Positions 1-5,976 are shown, numbered from the stretch's first letter. The stretch is DNA of 6,648 nt from Flavobacterium sp. (GCA_030151565.1 JASLDM010000128.1:1-6648), one strand, 5' to 3'. Program-made: numbers and translations. The notes: generated by a model not told the origin, from the letters alone.

Positions 1-752
1 ACCTCATAACGAATATTGCTTTCTTGAAAGTAATACGCTCCATTGTTTCTAAAAGAAGTTGTAATGCGTTTTCGCTCATTACTAAGTGTCGCAACATTAA
101 AAACATCATTATTTTTAATCAAGGCTTCTTTTTGATGAGCTGCGTAAAGCGCTTGAAGTTCTTGTGTTAAAATTGTGGCATTTATACTGTCTAAACGATA
201 TGGACTACCTGTTTCTATTTGATAAGTAGTTTTTATTTTTTTTGTAGCCGAAGAGTCTAAAGTTGTTTGAACTTTAGTGTCAAAATACCCGTGATTAAAA
301 TAGTAATTCTTTAGGCGGATTGCAGACCGATCTGTACGCGTTTGATCGTATAAAACAGGAGGTTCACCTGTCGATTTTAAGAAGTTGTTTATTCCAGATA
401 CAGCAAAAGATTCCCCCAAACGATCTACTTGTTTTTTGGAAAGTAAGCCTTCGAGTGCTTTTTCTTTTTTTGGATTGTTTTTTAGCCAAGCATGGTAGCT
501 TGAGTCGGCATTTGGTTTTGCTAAATTATAAAGGTTTAACCTTAAGCGATAGCCAATTAAGGGAATGTAGCTGTTTGGGTGTTGGTATAGTTGATTGCTA
601 ATTTCTTCTTTGTTGGTTTTTTTACCATTTTCAAAAATGGTGTTTTCCGTTAAAAGCATACGACCTTCTGGGACTCTTTTAGTAAGAGAACAAGAAAAAA
701 AGCTTGCACTAATTAATATAAAAAGTGCTATTTTTGATAAATCTTTCGTCAA
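1..752 (-). CDS. tamL: TamL-type outer-membrane assembly lipoprotein, N-terminal part (cut by window edge)
   Basis: The 5' end of a BamA/TamA-superfamily gene runs off the left edge; 250 complete codons are visible and no stop is met. From a TTG start at 752 the protein opens with Lys-rich residues, a hydrophobic stretch (about residues 8-19) and a lipobox-like SFFSC with Cys21, a lipoprotein signal. Residues 143-190 read as a POTRA repeat (LKNYYFNHGYF, then YQIETGSPYRLDSI), and 190-250 look like a second. TamA-like lipoproteins (TamL) are known in Bacteroidota and work with TamB in outer-membrane biogenesis; the membrane barrel would lie beyond the window. TTG is chosen because the only in-frame ATG (659) lies after the lipobox Cys and an in-frame TAA lies at 791-789; ATT codons further up are less likely starts. 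It is divergent from the RNA methyltransferase gene. A plain BamA paralogue is the main alternative. Confidence 0.8.
   Translation of the reverse strand, partial: MTKDLSKIALFILISASFFSCSLTKRVPEGRMLLTENTIFENGKKTNKEEISNQLYQHPNSYIPLIGYRLRLNLYNLAKPNADSSYHAWLKNNPKKEKALEGLLSKKQVDRLGESFAVSGINNFLKSTGEPPVLYDQTRTDRSAIRLKNYYFNHGYFDTKVQTTLDSSATKKIKTTYQIETGSPYRLDSINATILTQELQALYAAHQKEALIKNNDVFNVATLSNERKRITTSFRNNGAYYFQESNIRYE
729..736 (+). promoter_or_regulatory. candidate -7 element for the trmH-family gene
   Basis: TATTTTTG on the plus strand matches TAnnTTTG exactly. A TTG at 704-706 lies 22 bases upstream, slightly far for a -33 element. Transcription would start near 743, giving a leader of about 48 bases before the ATG at 791. 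The element lies inside the tamL signal-peptide codons on the other strand. Confidence 0.4.
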
Positions 753-772
753 AACAATATTTAATAGTAGTT

Positions 773-780
773 CAAAAATA
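773..780 (-). promoter_or_regulatory. candidate -7 element for tamL
   Basis: Read on the minus strand these eight bases are TATTTTTG, an exact match to the Bacteroidota TAnnTTTG -7 consensus. It lies 20 bases upstream of the TTG start at 752, which would give a leader of roughly 14 bases. I see no -33 TTTG at the usual distance (the nearest lies about 25 bases upstream), so the call rests on one element. Confidence 0.35.
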
Positions 781-790
781 CATTTTTTTT

Positions 791-1528
791 ATGGTTACTA
801 AAAACCAAATCAAGCTAATAAAAAGTTTACATCAAAAAAAATATCGTAAGCAACACCAACTCTTTATTGCAGAGGGGGTAAAAGTAATTCAAGAGTTGTT
901 GAATTCCAACCTTAAATTAGAGTACTTATACGTTACTGAGGCTTTGTCTTTTGATGTTTCAGATGATCAAATTAATCTTATTAGTACAGACGATTTAAAG
1001 AAAATGACAGCTCTTAATACGCCTAACAATTGTTTGGCTGTTTTTAAAATGCCTGAACCTACCAAAATAGATTATGAAAAATTAGTCGTTGCCTTAGATA
1101 CAGTTCGTGATCCAGGAAATATGGGAACAATCATTCGCTTGTGTGACTGGTTTGGGGTTAAGGATATAATTTGTTCTTCAGAAACTGTGGATTTATTTAA
1201 TCCAAAAGTGGTGCAAGCTACGATGGGCTCTTTGTCGCGTGTAAACGTTACTTATGGCGATTTGGCTTCGATGCTTGCAGAATCAAACTCCGAATGTATC
1301 TTCGGAACCTTTATGGATGGTGCTTCAATTTATCAGGAGCAATTACCAGATTCGGGTATTTTAGTTCTTGGCAATGAGGCCAATGGAATTTCTCCTGCAA
1401 TTGAGCAGCTTGTTCAGCAACGTCTTACGATTCCTAGGTTTGGTGATCTTCAGCAAACAGAAAGTTTAAATGTTGCTATGGCAACTGCAATTTGTTTAAG
1501 TGAATTTAAACGAATTAGTGAAAAGTAA
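791..1528 (+). CDS. SpoU/TrmH-family RNA 2'-O-methyltransferase
   Basis: A 245-residue protein of the SPOUT superfamily, predicted to methylate a ribose 2'-OH in rRNA or tRNA using S-adenosylmethionine in the cytoplasm. Residues 1-95 fit the small substrate-binding domain (KYRKQHQLFIAEGVKVIQELL at the front). The knotted catalytic domain shows motif 1 at 102-116 (LDTVRDPGNMGTIIR, Asn110 and Arg116), motif 2 at 192-201 (VLGNEANGIS, Glu196) and motif 3 at 225-236 (SLNVAMATAICL, Asn227). The ATG at 791 is preferred to one at 725, because the added residues would be an unrelated hydrophobic run and the family begins with this type of sequence. Its stop lies inside the 3' end of porT on the opposite strand (14-base overlap). 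Whether it is the 23S rRNA enzyme RlmB or another family member cannot be settled from sequence, so no symbol is given. Confidence 0.93.
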   Translation: MVTKNQIKLIKSLHQKKYRKQHQLFIAEGVKVIQELLNSNLKLEYLYVTEALSFDVSDDQINLISTDDLKKMTALNTPNNCLAVFKMPEPTKIDYEKLVVALDTVRDPGNMGTIIRLCDWFGVKDIICSSETVDLFNPKVVQATMGSLSRVNVTYGDLASMLAESNSECIFGTFMDGASIYQEQLPDSGILVLGNEANGISPAIEQLVQQRLTIPRFGDLQQTESLNVAMATAICLSEFKRISEK

Positions 1529-2243
1529 AATTGATAAAAATACCTCGTGTTTTCATAGACTCAATATTTGCTGTCCAAGGACTATCACTTCGGTTATCTC
1601 GAATTAACTCGTCATTTATTCCAAATACACCTCGGATAGAAGGTGTTAATTTAAAGTATTGGAAATAAAGGTCTACACCGATTCCGATTTCGTAATTAGT
1701 AGTCCATTGTTTTGTTCTAAAAGTACCTTCAAAATTATCATCTTTTGCTTTGTGGTTACTGCTTAGATTCAGCGAGCTAGATATTCCTCCAACCAAATAG
1801 GGGCGAATATTTCCTGTGCGTAAGGCAGAGAATTTTAACAAAAGAGGGAAGTGAATGTAAGTAGAAGCTACACTTCTGTTAGCTAATCCTAAGTTCTCTG
1901 GATGCTCTTGTGCGATGCTAGGAAAGAAAAGGTCTCTTTTTGTGTAGTACAAACCAGGTTCAAAGCGCAGGTCTAAATGGTCTATTAGTCTAAGGTTTCC
2001 AACTAATCCAACGTTGAAACCAGCGCTTGATTTTACTTGAATTTCATTTCGTTGATGTTCTTCATAATACTTATCGTTGTATTTGAATTTGAAGTCATAA
2101 GAGCTAAATCCTAAAAAATAGCCCCAATGCACACGTTGTTTGTCCCAATCTTCCATATTTAATAGAGGATCTTTGCCAAATACAAATTGAGCAAAACCTG
2201 ATGCGCTAACAAGCAATGTAAGTACTAAAAGAATCTTTTTCAT
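1515..2243 (-). CDS. porT: type IX secretion/gliding protein PorT, outer-membrane beta-barrel
   Basis: A 242-residue protein with a signal peptide (MKKILLVLTLLVSASGFA, likely cut before Gln19) and a mature part of alternating aromatic/hydrophobic strands typical of a small outer-membrane barrel. The stretch DKQRVHWGYFLGFSSYDFKF (34-53), the RFEPGLYYTKRDLFF block, FPLLLKFSA and RPYLVGGI resemble PorT/SprT, a protein required for type IX secretion (and gliding where present) in Bacteroidota. It ends FINFTFH, one residue past the terminal Phe usual for barrels. The start at 2243 gives a clean signal peptide; the in-frame ATG at 2294 would put 17 unrelated residues in front and lies inside ubiE. 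It begins one base after the ubiE stop, so it is probably translated from the same mRNA. A generic PorT-family barrel of other function is less likely given the ubiE neighbour, which I recall as a common porT neighbour in flavobacteria. Confidence 0.88.
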   Translation of the reverse strand: MKKILLVLTLLVSASGFAQFVFGKDPLLNMEDWDKQRVHWGYFLGFSSYDFKFKYNDKYYEEHQRNEIQVKSSAGFNVGLVGNLRLIDHLDLRFEPGLYYTKRDLFFPSIAQEHPENLGLANRSVASTYIHFPLLLKFSALRTGNIRPYLVGGISSSLNLSSNHKAKDDNFEGTFRTKQWTTNYEIGIGVDLYFQYFKLTPSIRGVFGINDELIRDNRSDSPWTANIESMKTRGIFINFTFH

Positions 2244-2244
2244 A

Positions 2245-2973
2245 TTATTTCGATGCTGAATAAATTGTAGCAATTCCCATAGTTTGTGGTGCATGCTCTA
2301 CATTCTTAAACCCAACTTTATTCAAAATATTGTTTAATGCAATTCCATAAGGGAAATTTTTAGCCGATTCTGACAAATAAGCATAGGCTTGTTGGTCTTT
2401 AGAAAATAGTTTCCCCATAAATGGAACTATTGTTTTGGTGTAAAAATTATAACCTTGTTTGAAAGGGAAATTTGTTGGTACAGAAGTTTCTAAGATAACA
2501 AAAATTCCATTCGGTTTTAATACTCTCAAAATTTCTGACAAACCTTTTTCTAAGTTTTCGAAATTACGAATACCAAAGCCTACTGTTATGGCGTCAAAAG
2601 AATTGTCTTCAAAGGGTAAGTTTTCAGAATCACCTTGAACCATCTCAATTCGGTTGTCCAAATTAAGAGCTTTTACTTTTGATTTTCCAACCTCCAGCAT
2701 TCCTGCAGATAGATCTAATCCTACAATTTTTTGAGCGTTGGTTCTCGATAGTAAAATAGCTAAATCACCTGTACCTGTAGCAATATCTAAGATGCTTTCC
2801 GGTTTAGTATCCGAAACCATTTTTAACACTTTTCTACGCCATCCTTGATCTGTTCCAAGTGAAATCATTCGATTCATAGAATCATAATTGCCTGAAATTG
2901 TATCAAACATTTGTTCTACTTGCTTCTTTTTCCCTAAGTTAGATTCTTTATATGGAGTGATATTTTTTGACAT
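2245..2973 (-). CDS. ubiE: demethylmenaquinone C-methyltransferase (UbiE/MenG)
   Basis: A 242-residue class I methyltransferase that adds the ring methyl group in the last step of menaquinone synthesis (and in ubiquinone synthesis elsewhere); menaquinone is the usual quinone of this phylum. Both family signatures are visible: YDSMNRMISLGTDQGW at 30-45 and RVLKPNGIFVILETS at 150-164 (Asn where Gly is commoner). The S-adenosylmethionine site is ILDIATGTGD at 61-70 with an acidic residue in VGLDLS (84-89), then GDSENLPFEDNSFDA (114-128) and FGIRNF (133-138). Length is normal. The ATG at 2973 is chosen over an in-frame TTG at 2991, because that TTG lies within a -7-like promoter element and adds only a near-copy of the MSK start. 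It is the first gene of a ubiE-porT pair and divergent from the DUF302 gene. Confidence 0.95.
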   Translation of the reverse strand: MSKNITPYKESNLGKKKQVEQMFDTISGNYDSMNRMISLGTDQGWRRKVLKMVSDTKPESILDIATGTGDLAILLSRTNAQKIVGLDLSAGMLEVGKSKVKALNLDNRIEMVQGDSENLPFEDNSFDAITVGFGIRNFENLEKGLSEILRVLKPNGIFVILETSVPTNFPFKQGYNFYTKTIVPFMGKLFSKDQQAYAYLSESAKNFPYGIALNNILNKVGFKNVEHAPQTMGIATIYSASK

Positions 2974-2988
2974 GTTTGTTATTTTTGA

Positions 2989-2996
2989 CAAATATA
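2989..2996 (-). promoter_or_regulatory. candidate -7 element for the ubiE-porT operon
   Basis: On the minus strand this reads TATATTTG, matching TAnnTTTG. It lies 15 bases upstream of the ATG at 2973, so the leader would be only about 9 bases. No -33 TTG is visible at the usual spacing. The element argues against the alternative TTG start at 2991. Confidence 0.4.
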
Positions 2997-3031
2997 AGTA
3001 TTCTTTGTTGAAAAGTTATTTGAGTAAAATG

Positions 3032-3039
3032 TATATTCG
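3032..3039 (+). promoter_or_regulatory. candidate -7 element for the DUF302 gene
   Basis: TATATTCG on the plus strand matches TAnnTTTG at all but one fixed base. A TTG at 3008-3010 is 21 bases upstream and could be the -33 element. Transcription would begin near 3046, about 17 bases before the ATG at 3063. This is a weak match in AT-rich sequence. Confidence 0.3.
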
Positions 3040-3062
3040 TTAAAATATTAAATTTAAAAAGT

Positions 3063-3515
3063 ATGATACGTAAAATTTTATCGTTAATAACTGTATTCTT
3101 ATGTTGTACAGTTGCTGCTTTTGCACAATCTGATGCAGTGCAAAGTAAAGCAGATTTTGATGTTGCTGTAACTTCTGTGAAGAAAATGATTGAGAAATCA
3201 AATATGAAGTTGTTTGCAGAAATTGATCACGCGGCCTCTGCTAAGGAAAATGGCTTGAATTTGAACCCAACTGTGCTTCTGATTTTTGGTAATCCTACTG
3301 TTGGTACAGATTTGATGAAATACGATCCTTCTTTAGCAATTGATTTACCTTTGAAAGTTGTGGTTTACCAAGATGAGGCAAAACGTGTTTGGATTCAAGC
3401 GCAACAAGTTGGAAAGATGAGAGATCATGGGGGCAAGGAAGTAAACGAGATTTTGGATAGGATGGAGAAGGTATTGTATAAATTAGTCACTGAGGCAGCG
3501 AGTGCTTTGAATTAG
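3063..3515 (+). CDS. secreted DUF302 domain protein
   Basis: A 150-residue protein with a signal peptide (hydrophobic 4-20, cut after AFA at residue 21), so it is exported to the periplasm or beyond. The mature part is a DUF302 domain: IDHAASA at 54-60, NPTVLLIFGNPTVGTDLM at 68-85 and the IDLPLKVVVYQD core at 93-104. The biochemical role of DUF302 is not established. The usual family ending, with a YNDP-like stretch after the core, is not apparent; here VWIQAQQVG is followed by a charged helical tail (about 118-148). The ATG at 3063 is the start that gives a proper signal peptide. It stands alone: divergent from ubiE and followed by about 370 bases without a gene, with no clear terminator right behind it. 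Confidence 0.85.
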   Translation: MIRKILSLITVFLCCTVAAFAQSDAVQSKADFDVAVTSVKKMIEKSNMKLFAEIDHAASAKENGLNLNPTVLLIFGNPTVGTDLMKYDPSLAIDLPLKVVVYQDEAKRVWIQAQQVGKMRDHGGKEVNEILDRMEKVLYKLVTEAASALN

Positions 3516-3639
3516 TTTCTTTGTCTTTCAAGCTCAATATAAGTTTTTAGTATCTGAATGTATTTCGTGTTTTTTTTTAGCATAAATGATTGAATCGTGT
3601 TTGGTAGGCCTCTTAGAGGTATCTTGTTCGAGTGTTTTA

Positions 3640-3715
3640 CCAGACAAGTACTACAGACGTTCCAATTAAAGCTTTTTTTCCGAACATGCTGGGTACTTCT
3701 GTGGTGTATGTGTGG
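3640..3715. repeat. imperfect inverted repeat, 25-base arms
   Basis: Bases 3640-3664 and the reverse complement of 3691-3715 agree at 17 of 25 positions without gaps by hand alignment, around a 26-base middle. Each arm therefore reads the peptide GTSVV.VW followed by a stop on its own outgoing strand. The best paired runs are ACAGA/TCTGT and CCA/TGG. It may be a worn stem-loop or a chance match. Confidence 0.35.
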
Positions 3716-3844
3716 TAGATGATACGGATAAGTCTTGTATTTAAAGGGATTGAAGCCTATTTAGAACCTTTTTTAATTTGTGATAAATGGAGCAAGGATC
3801 TAGAATAAGTATGCGTAAGTAGGTGAAAACTGAAGTGAGAAGTT

Positions 3845-3886
3845 AAAAAAAGAGGCTGTTTATTAAAGTAAACAGCCTCTTTCTTA
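3845..3886. terminator. bidirectional intrinsic terminator after the acetyltransferase gene
   Basis: A perfect 14-base-pair stem joins 3849-3862 (AAAGAGGCTGTTTA) to 3869-3882 around a 6-base loop TTAAAG. On the minus strand the stem runs into a tract of seven T (3851-3845), and it starts 5 bases past the stop of the acetyltransferase gene, so it most likely ends that transcript. On the plus strand it is followed by a weaker T-rich TTTCTTATTT and could also stop transcription coming from the DUF302 gene. Confidence 0.9.
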
Positions 3887-3887
3887 T

Positions 3888-4448
3888 TTAGAATTTAATG
3901 TACATGTGATAGTATTCGCCACCAACTAAAGGTGTTTTTTTGCCTAATACAAATCCAACGCGTTCATAAAGGCGTTGTGCATCTGGATTTTCAAGGTCAA
4001 CTAATAAGCCTACTTGTTTGAATCCGTTGTCTTTTGCAAAAGTGATAGCGTACTGTAATAGTTTGCTTCCGATACCTTGTCCTTGGCAATGAGGTGATAC
4101 AGAAATGGTGTCTAGGTAGAATTCATTTCCTTCTGTTTCGTTTTCTGGGATGATGTCGATATTGTATTTCGCTTTCATAATCTCTAAAACAGGTTTTCTT
4201 AGCTTTTCAAGCAAATCACCATCATAGGCAGTCAATGTTCCAATAATGTTCTCGTCTTCATCTTCGGCGATAAAGGTGTTTTCGAAACTGTATTGGTTGT
4301 TTGTTTTTCTGTAAAGCTCGGTTAAAAATTGAATAGATTCCTCGATGTCTTTTTTACCAATGAAACTAAAAATAACTTCTTCCATAGCTTGAAGCATCAT
4401 TTCAGGAACAATATCGTAATCTTCTTTTTTACCTTTTCTAATATTCAT
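3888..4448 (-). CDS. GNAT-family N-acetyltransferase
   Basis: A 186-residue member of the GCN5-related acetyltransferases, which move an acetyl group from acetyl-CoA to an amine. The acetyl-CoA pyrophosphate loop is at 122-127 (QGQGIG, in SVSPHCQGQGIGSKLL), followed by the motif B segment NPDAQRLYERVGF at 154-166 and a strand ending EYYHMYIKF. The N-terminal half (1-60) is helical and carries a MLQAMEEVIFSFIG stretch, and the DAED-like acidic strand 60-70 (IAEDEDENIIGTL) is the usual beta strand before the core. The substrate cannot be read from sequence; small amines, amino acids or a protein N-terminus are all possible. It follows the symporter gene by 35 bases without a clear promoter or terminator between, so it is probably the second gene of that transcript, which ends at the terminator just past its stop. 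Confidence 0.88.
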   Translation of the reverse strand: MNIRKGKKEDYDIVPEMMLQAMEEVIFSFIGKKDIEESIQFLTELYRKTNNQYSFENTFIAEDEDENIIGTLTAYDGDLLEKLRKPVLEIMKAKYNIDIIPENETEGNEFYLDTISVSPHCQGQGIGSKLLQYAITFAKDNGFKQVGLLVDLENPDAQRLYERVGFVLGKKTPLVGGEYYHMYIKF

Positions 4449-4483
4449 TTTGTACGTGTTTTGATAAACTATTTTAATAGTGT

Positions 4484-5914
4484 TTAGTGTTGTTTTCTAT
4501 TCCAAACAGTGGTGTTTTTAATACCAAGTTTTTCTGGATCAAATATAGGATCTTTTCCTTCTTTTCTTTGTTTTATATAATCTTTAAAAGCAATGAATAC
4601 CGGTTTTTGAAGAAGTAGAATGGCGATAATATTTACCCAAGCCATTAATCCTACACCGATGTCTCCAATGCTCCAAACAGTTCCAGGTTCGTTAATACTC
4701 CCTAAGTATACACTTGTAATGATTACTAGACGAAGCAGCCAAAGTAAGATTTTGTTTCTTTTTTTACTTAAAAAGTCAAAGTTTGATTCAGAGATGAAGC
4801 AATAAGCCATTGCAGTTGTAAATGCAAAAAACATAATCGCGATGGATATAAATTCGTTACCAAGACTAGGGAATTGTGTACTCACGGCTTTTGCGGTGAA
4901 TGTAGATACTTCTGCATTGACGTCAAGATTCTGAACAATAAACCCTCCTTCTGGATTTGTTACGTTATATTGGTTCGTAAATAAAATCATAATTGCAGTA
5001 GAGGTGCATACAAAAAAGGTATCAACGTATACGGAAAAAGATTGCACCAAACCTTGCTTTATGGGGTGTGAAGTTGCAGCGGCAGCGGCAGCGTGTGGAG
5101 CAGAACCTTGGCCAGCTTCGTTTGAATAAATCCCTCTTTTTACCCCCCAAGCTATAGCCATTCCAAATACACCACTAAAAGCTGCTTCTAGGTTGAAGGC
5201 TGATTTTAGGATTAAAGAAAATACGGAAGGCACAAGATCAATGTTTAGGCAAATAATAACTACAGCCATAAGAATGTATAATGTTGCCATTACAGGTACT
5301 ACTACTTGAGCAATTCGACCTATTTTTTTGGCTCCACCAAATACGGTTATAGCTAGCATGGTGCAGATTGCAATAGCGCTGTATTGTACGGGGATATCAA
5401 AAGTCTCCTTCATACTGATTGCAATACTATTGCTTTGAATTCCCGGAAGAAATAGAGAGCAGCTCACAATGGTTACAATGGCAAAGACTAGTGCGAACCA
5501 TCTTTTACCTAGTCCTTTTTGAATGTAAAAAGCAGGACCTCCACGGTATTCACCCTCTTTGTCTTCTTTGTAAATTTGCGCTAAGGTTGATTCTACAAAT
5601 GCTGAAGCACTTCCAAAAAAGGCAATTACCCACATCCAGAATATGGCACCAGGACCTCCCATAGCAATAGCAGTTGCTACCCCTACAATGTTTCCGACTC
5701 CTACACGTCCAGCAATAGCAATAGAAAAAGCTTGAAAAGGACTAAGTCCTTTTTTGCTAGAGCCTTCTGTAAATAGAAGGTGTATCATTTCTTTGATATA
5801 CCGTATTTGTACAAAGCGCGTTTTGAAGGTAAAGTATAATCCGGTCCCTAGACATAAAATAATTAAAGCATCCGACCAAACGATACGATTTGCTAGGTCT
5901 ATATAATAATCCAT
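4484..5914 (-). CDS. alanine/glycine:cation symporter (AGCS family)
   Basis: A 476-residue inner-membrane transporter, predicted to take up alanine and/or glycine together with Na+ (or H+). The family signature GGPGAIFWMWVIAFFG is at 86-101, preceded by the conserved AIAGRVGVGNIVGVATAI (67-84), and the second conserved block GIYSNEAGQGSAPHAAAAA is at 261-279. About ten or eleven hydrophobic segments are visible (for example 14-30, 76-105, 140-160, 178-193, 203-224, 245-258, 292-312, 353-374, 388-405, 417-436), matching the family's usual topology and length. The charged C-terminal tail (from about 441) is probably cytoplasmic. The start at 5914 puts the N-terminus at the usual MDYY-type position just before the first membrane segment. 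The upstream spacer holds hairpins that may affect expression. Substrate preference within the family cannot be decided. Confidence 0.94.
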   Translation of the reverse strand: MDYYIDLANRIVWSDALIILCLGTGLYFTFKTRFVQIRYIKEMIHLLFTEGSSKKGLSPFQAFSIAIAGRVGVGNIVGVATAIAMGGPGAIFWMWVIAFFGSASAFVESTLAQIYKEDKEGEYRGGPAFYIQKGLGKRWFALVFAIVTIVSCSLFLPGIQSNSIAISMKETFDIPVQYSAIAICTMLAITVFGGAKKIGRIAQVVVPVMATLYILMAVVIICLNIDLVPSVFSLILKSAFNLEAAFSGVFGMAIAWGVKRGIYSNEAGQGSAPHAAAAAATSHPIKQGLVQSFSVYVDTFFVCTSTAIMILFTNQYNVTNPEGGFIVQNLDVNAEVSTFTAKAVSTQFPSLGNEFISIAIMFFAFTTAMAYCFISESNFDFLSKKRNKILLWLLRLVIITSVYLGSINEPGTVWSIGDIGVGLMAWVNIIAILLLQKPVFIAFKDYIKQRKEGKDPIFDPEKLGIKNTTVWNRKQH

Positions 5915-5941
5915 TAAAATGTATTTGTTATTACGTAAGTA

Positions 5942-5965
5942 TTTAAGTCCGATAAGGTACTTAAA
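5942..5965. repeat. hairpin in the likely leader of the symporter gene
   Basis: TTTAAGTCC (5942-5950) pairs with GG plus ACTTAAA (5956-5957 and 5959-5965), with one bulged T at 5958 and a GATAA loop: nine pairs in all. A perfect palindrome TTACGTAA lies beside it at 5931-5938. Both are 17-51 bases upstream of the symporter ATG, so they could be an operator or an mRNA leader structure. No T tract follows on the minus strand in the direction of the gene, so a terminator is unlikely. Confidence 0.4.
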
Positions 5966-5976
5966 AAAGACTTTTT

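Larger units (their letters stand above)
3516..3887. other. gene-poor spacer with a broken frame and an inverted repeat
   Basis: These 372 bases hold no gene I can support. Short frames occur at 3586-3669 (27 residues) and, in one plus-strand frame, 3617-3808, which would be 63 codons open but for a TAG at 3716-3718 that is directly followed by ATG. Neither shows a recognisable domain, and such runs are not improbable by chance. There is no tRNA fold. The region also contains the imperfect inverted repeat at 3640-3715 and ends in the terminator at 3845-3886. It could be a decayed gene, an untranslated tail of the DUF302 mRNA, or simple spacer. Confidence 0.6.

Noticed and set aside
725..790. 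Longer start for the RNA methyltransferase at ATG 725
   Set aside because: The 22 extra residues are an unrelated hydrophobic run, would overlap the -7-like element and tamL, and are not expected for the family; ATG 791 fits.
320..801. Plus-strand open frames at 320-601 and 595-801
   Set aside because: They lie opposite the tamL coding sequence, have no recognisable domain, and the minus-strand frame there shows a clear lipoprotein signal and POTRA pattern.
2244..2294. Longer start for porT at ATG 2294
   Set aside because: It would place 17 residues ahead of a complete signal peptide and lies wholly within ubiE.
3609..3619. Small palindrome CCTCTTAGAGG
   Set aside because: Five-base arms with a one-base centre; too short to call a site without conservation data.
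3618..3645. TTCGAGT resembling a tRNA T-loop in the gene-poor spacer
   Set aside because: The flanking bases do not pair into a T stem and no acceptor or anticodon arms can be found nearby.
3586..3669. 27-residue frame MIESCLVGLLEV... as a small gene
   Set aside because: Short, without promoter match or recognisable features, and overlapping another equally plausible broken frame.
4620..4805. Plus-strand open frame inside the symporter gene
   Set aside because: Shadow of a well-conserved membrane protein on the minus strand; no domain and no start context.
5419..5664. Plus-strand open frame inside the symporter gene
   Set aside because: Same reason: it lies opposite conserved AGCS blocks and shows no protein-like features.
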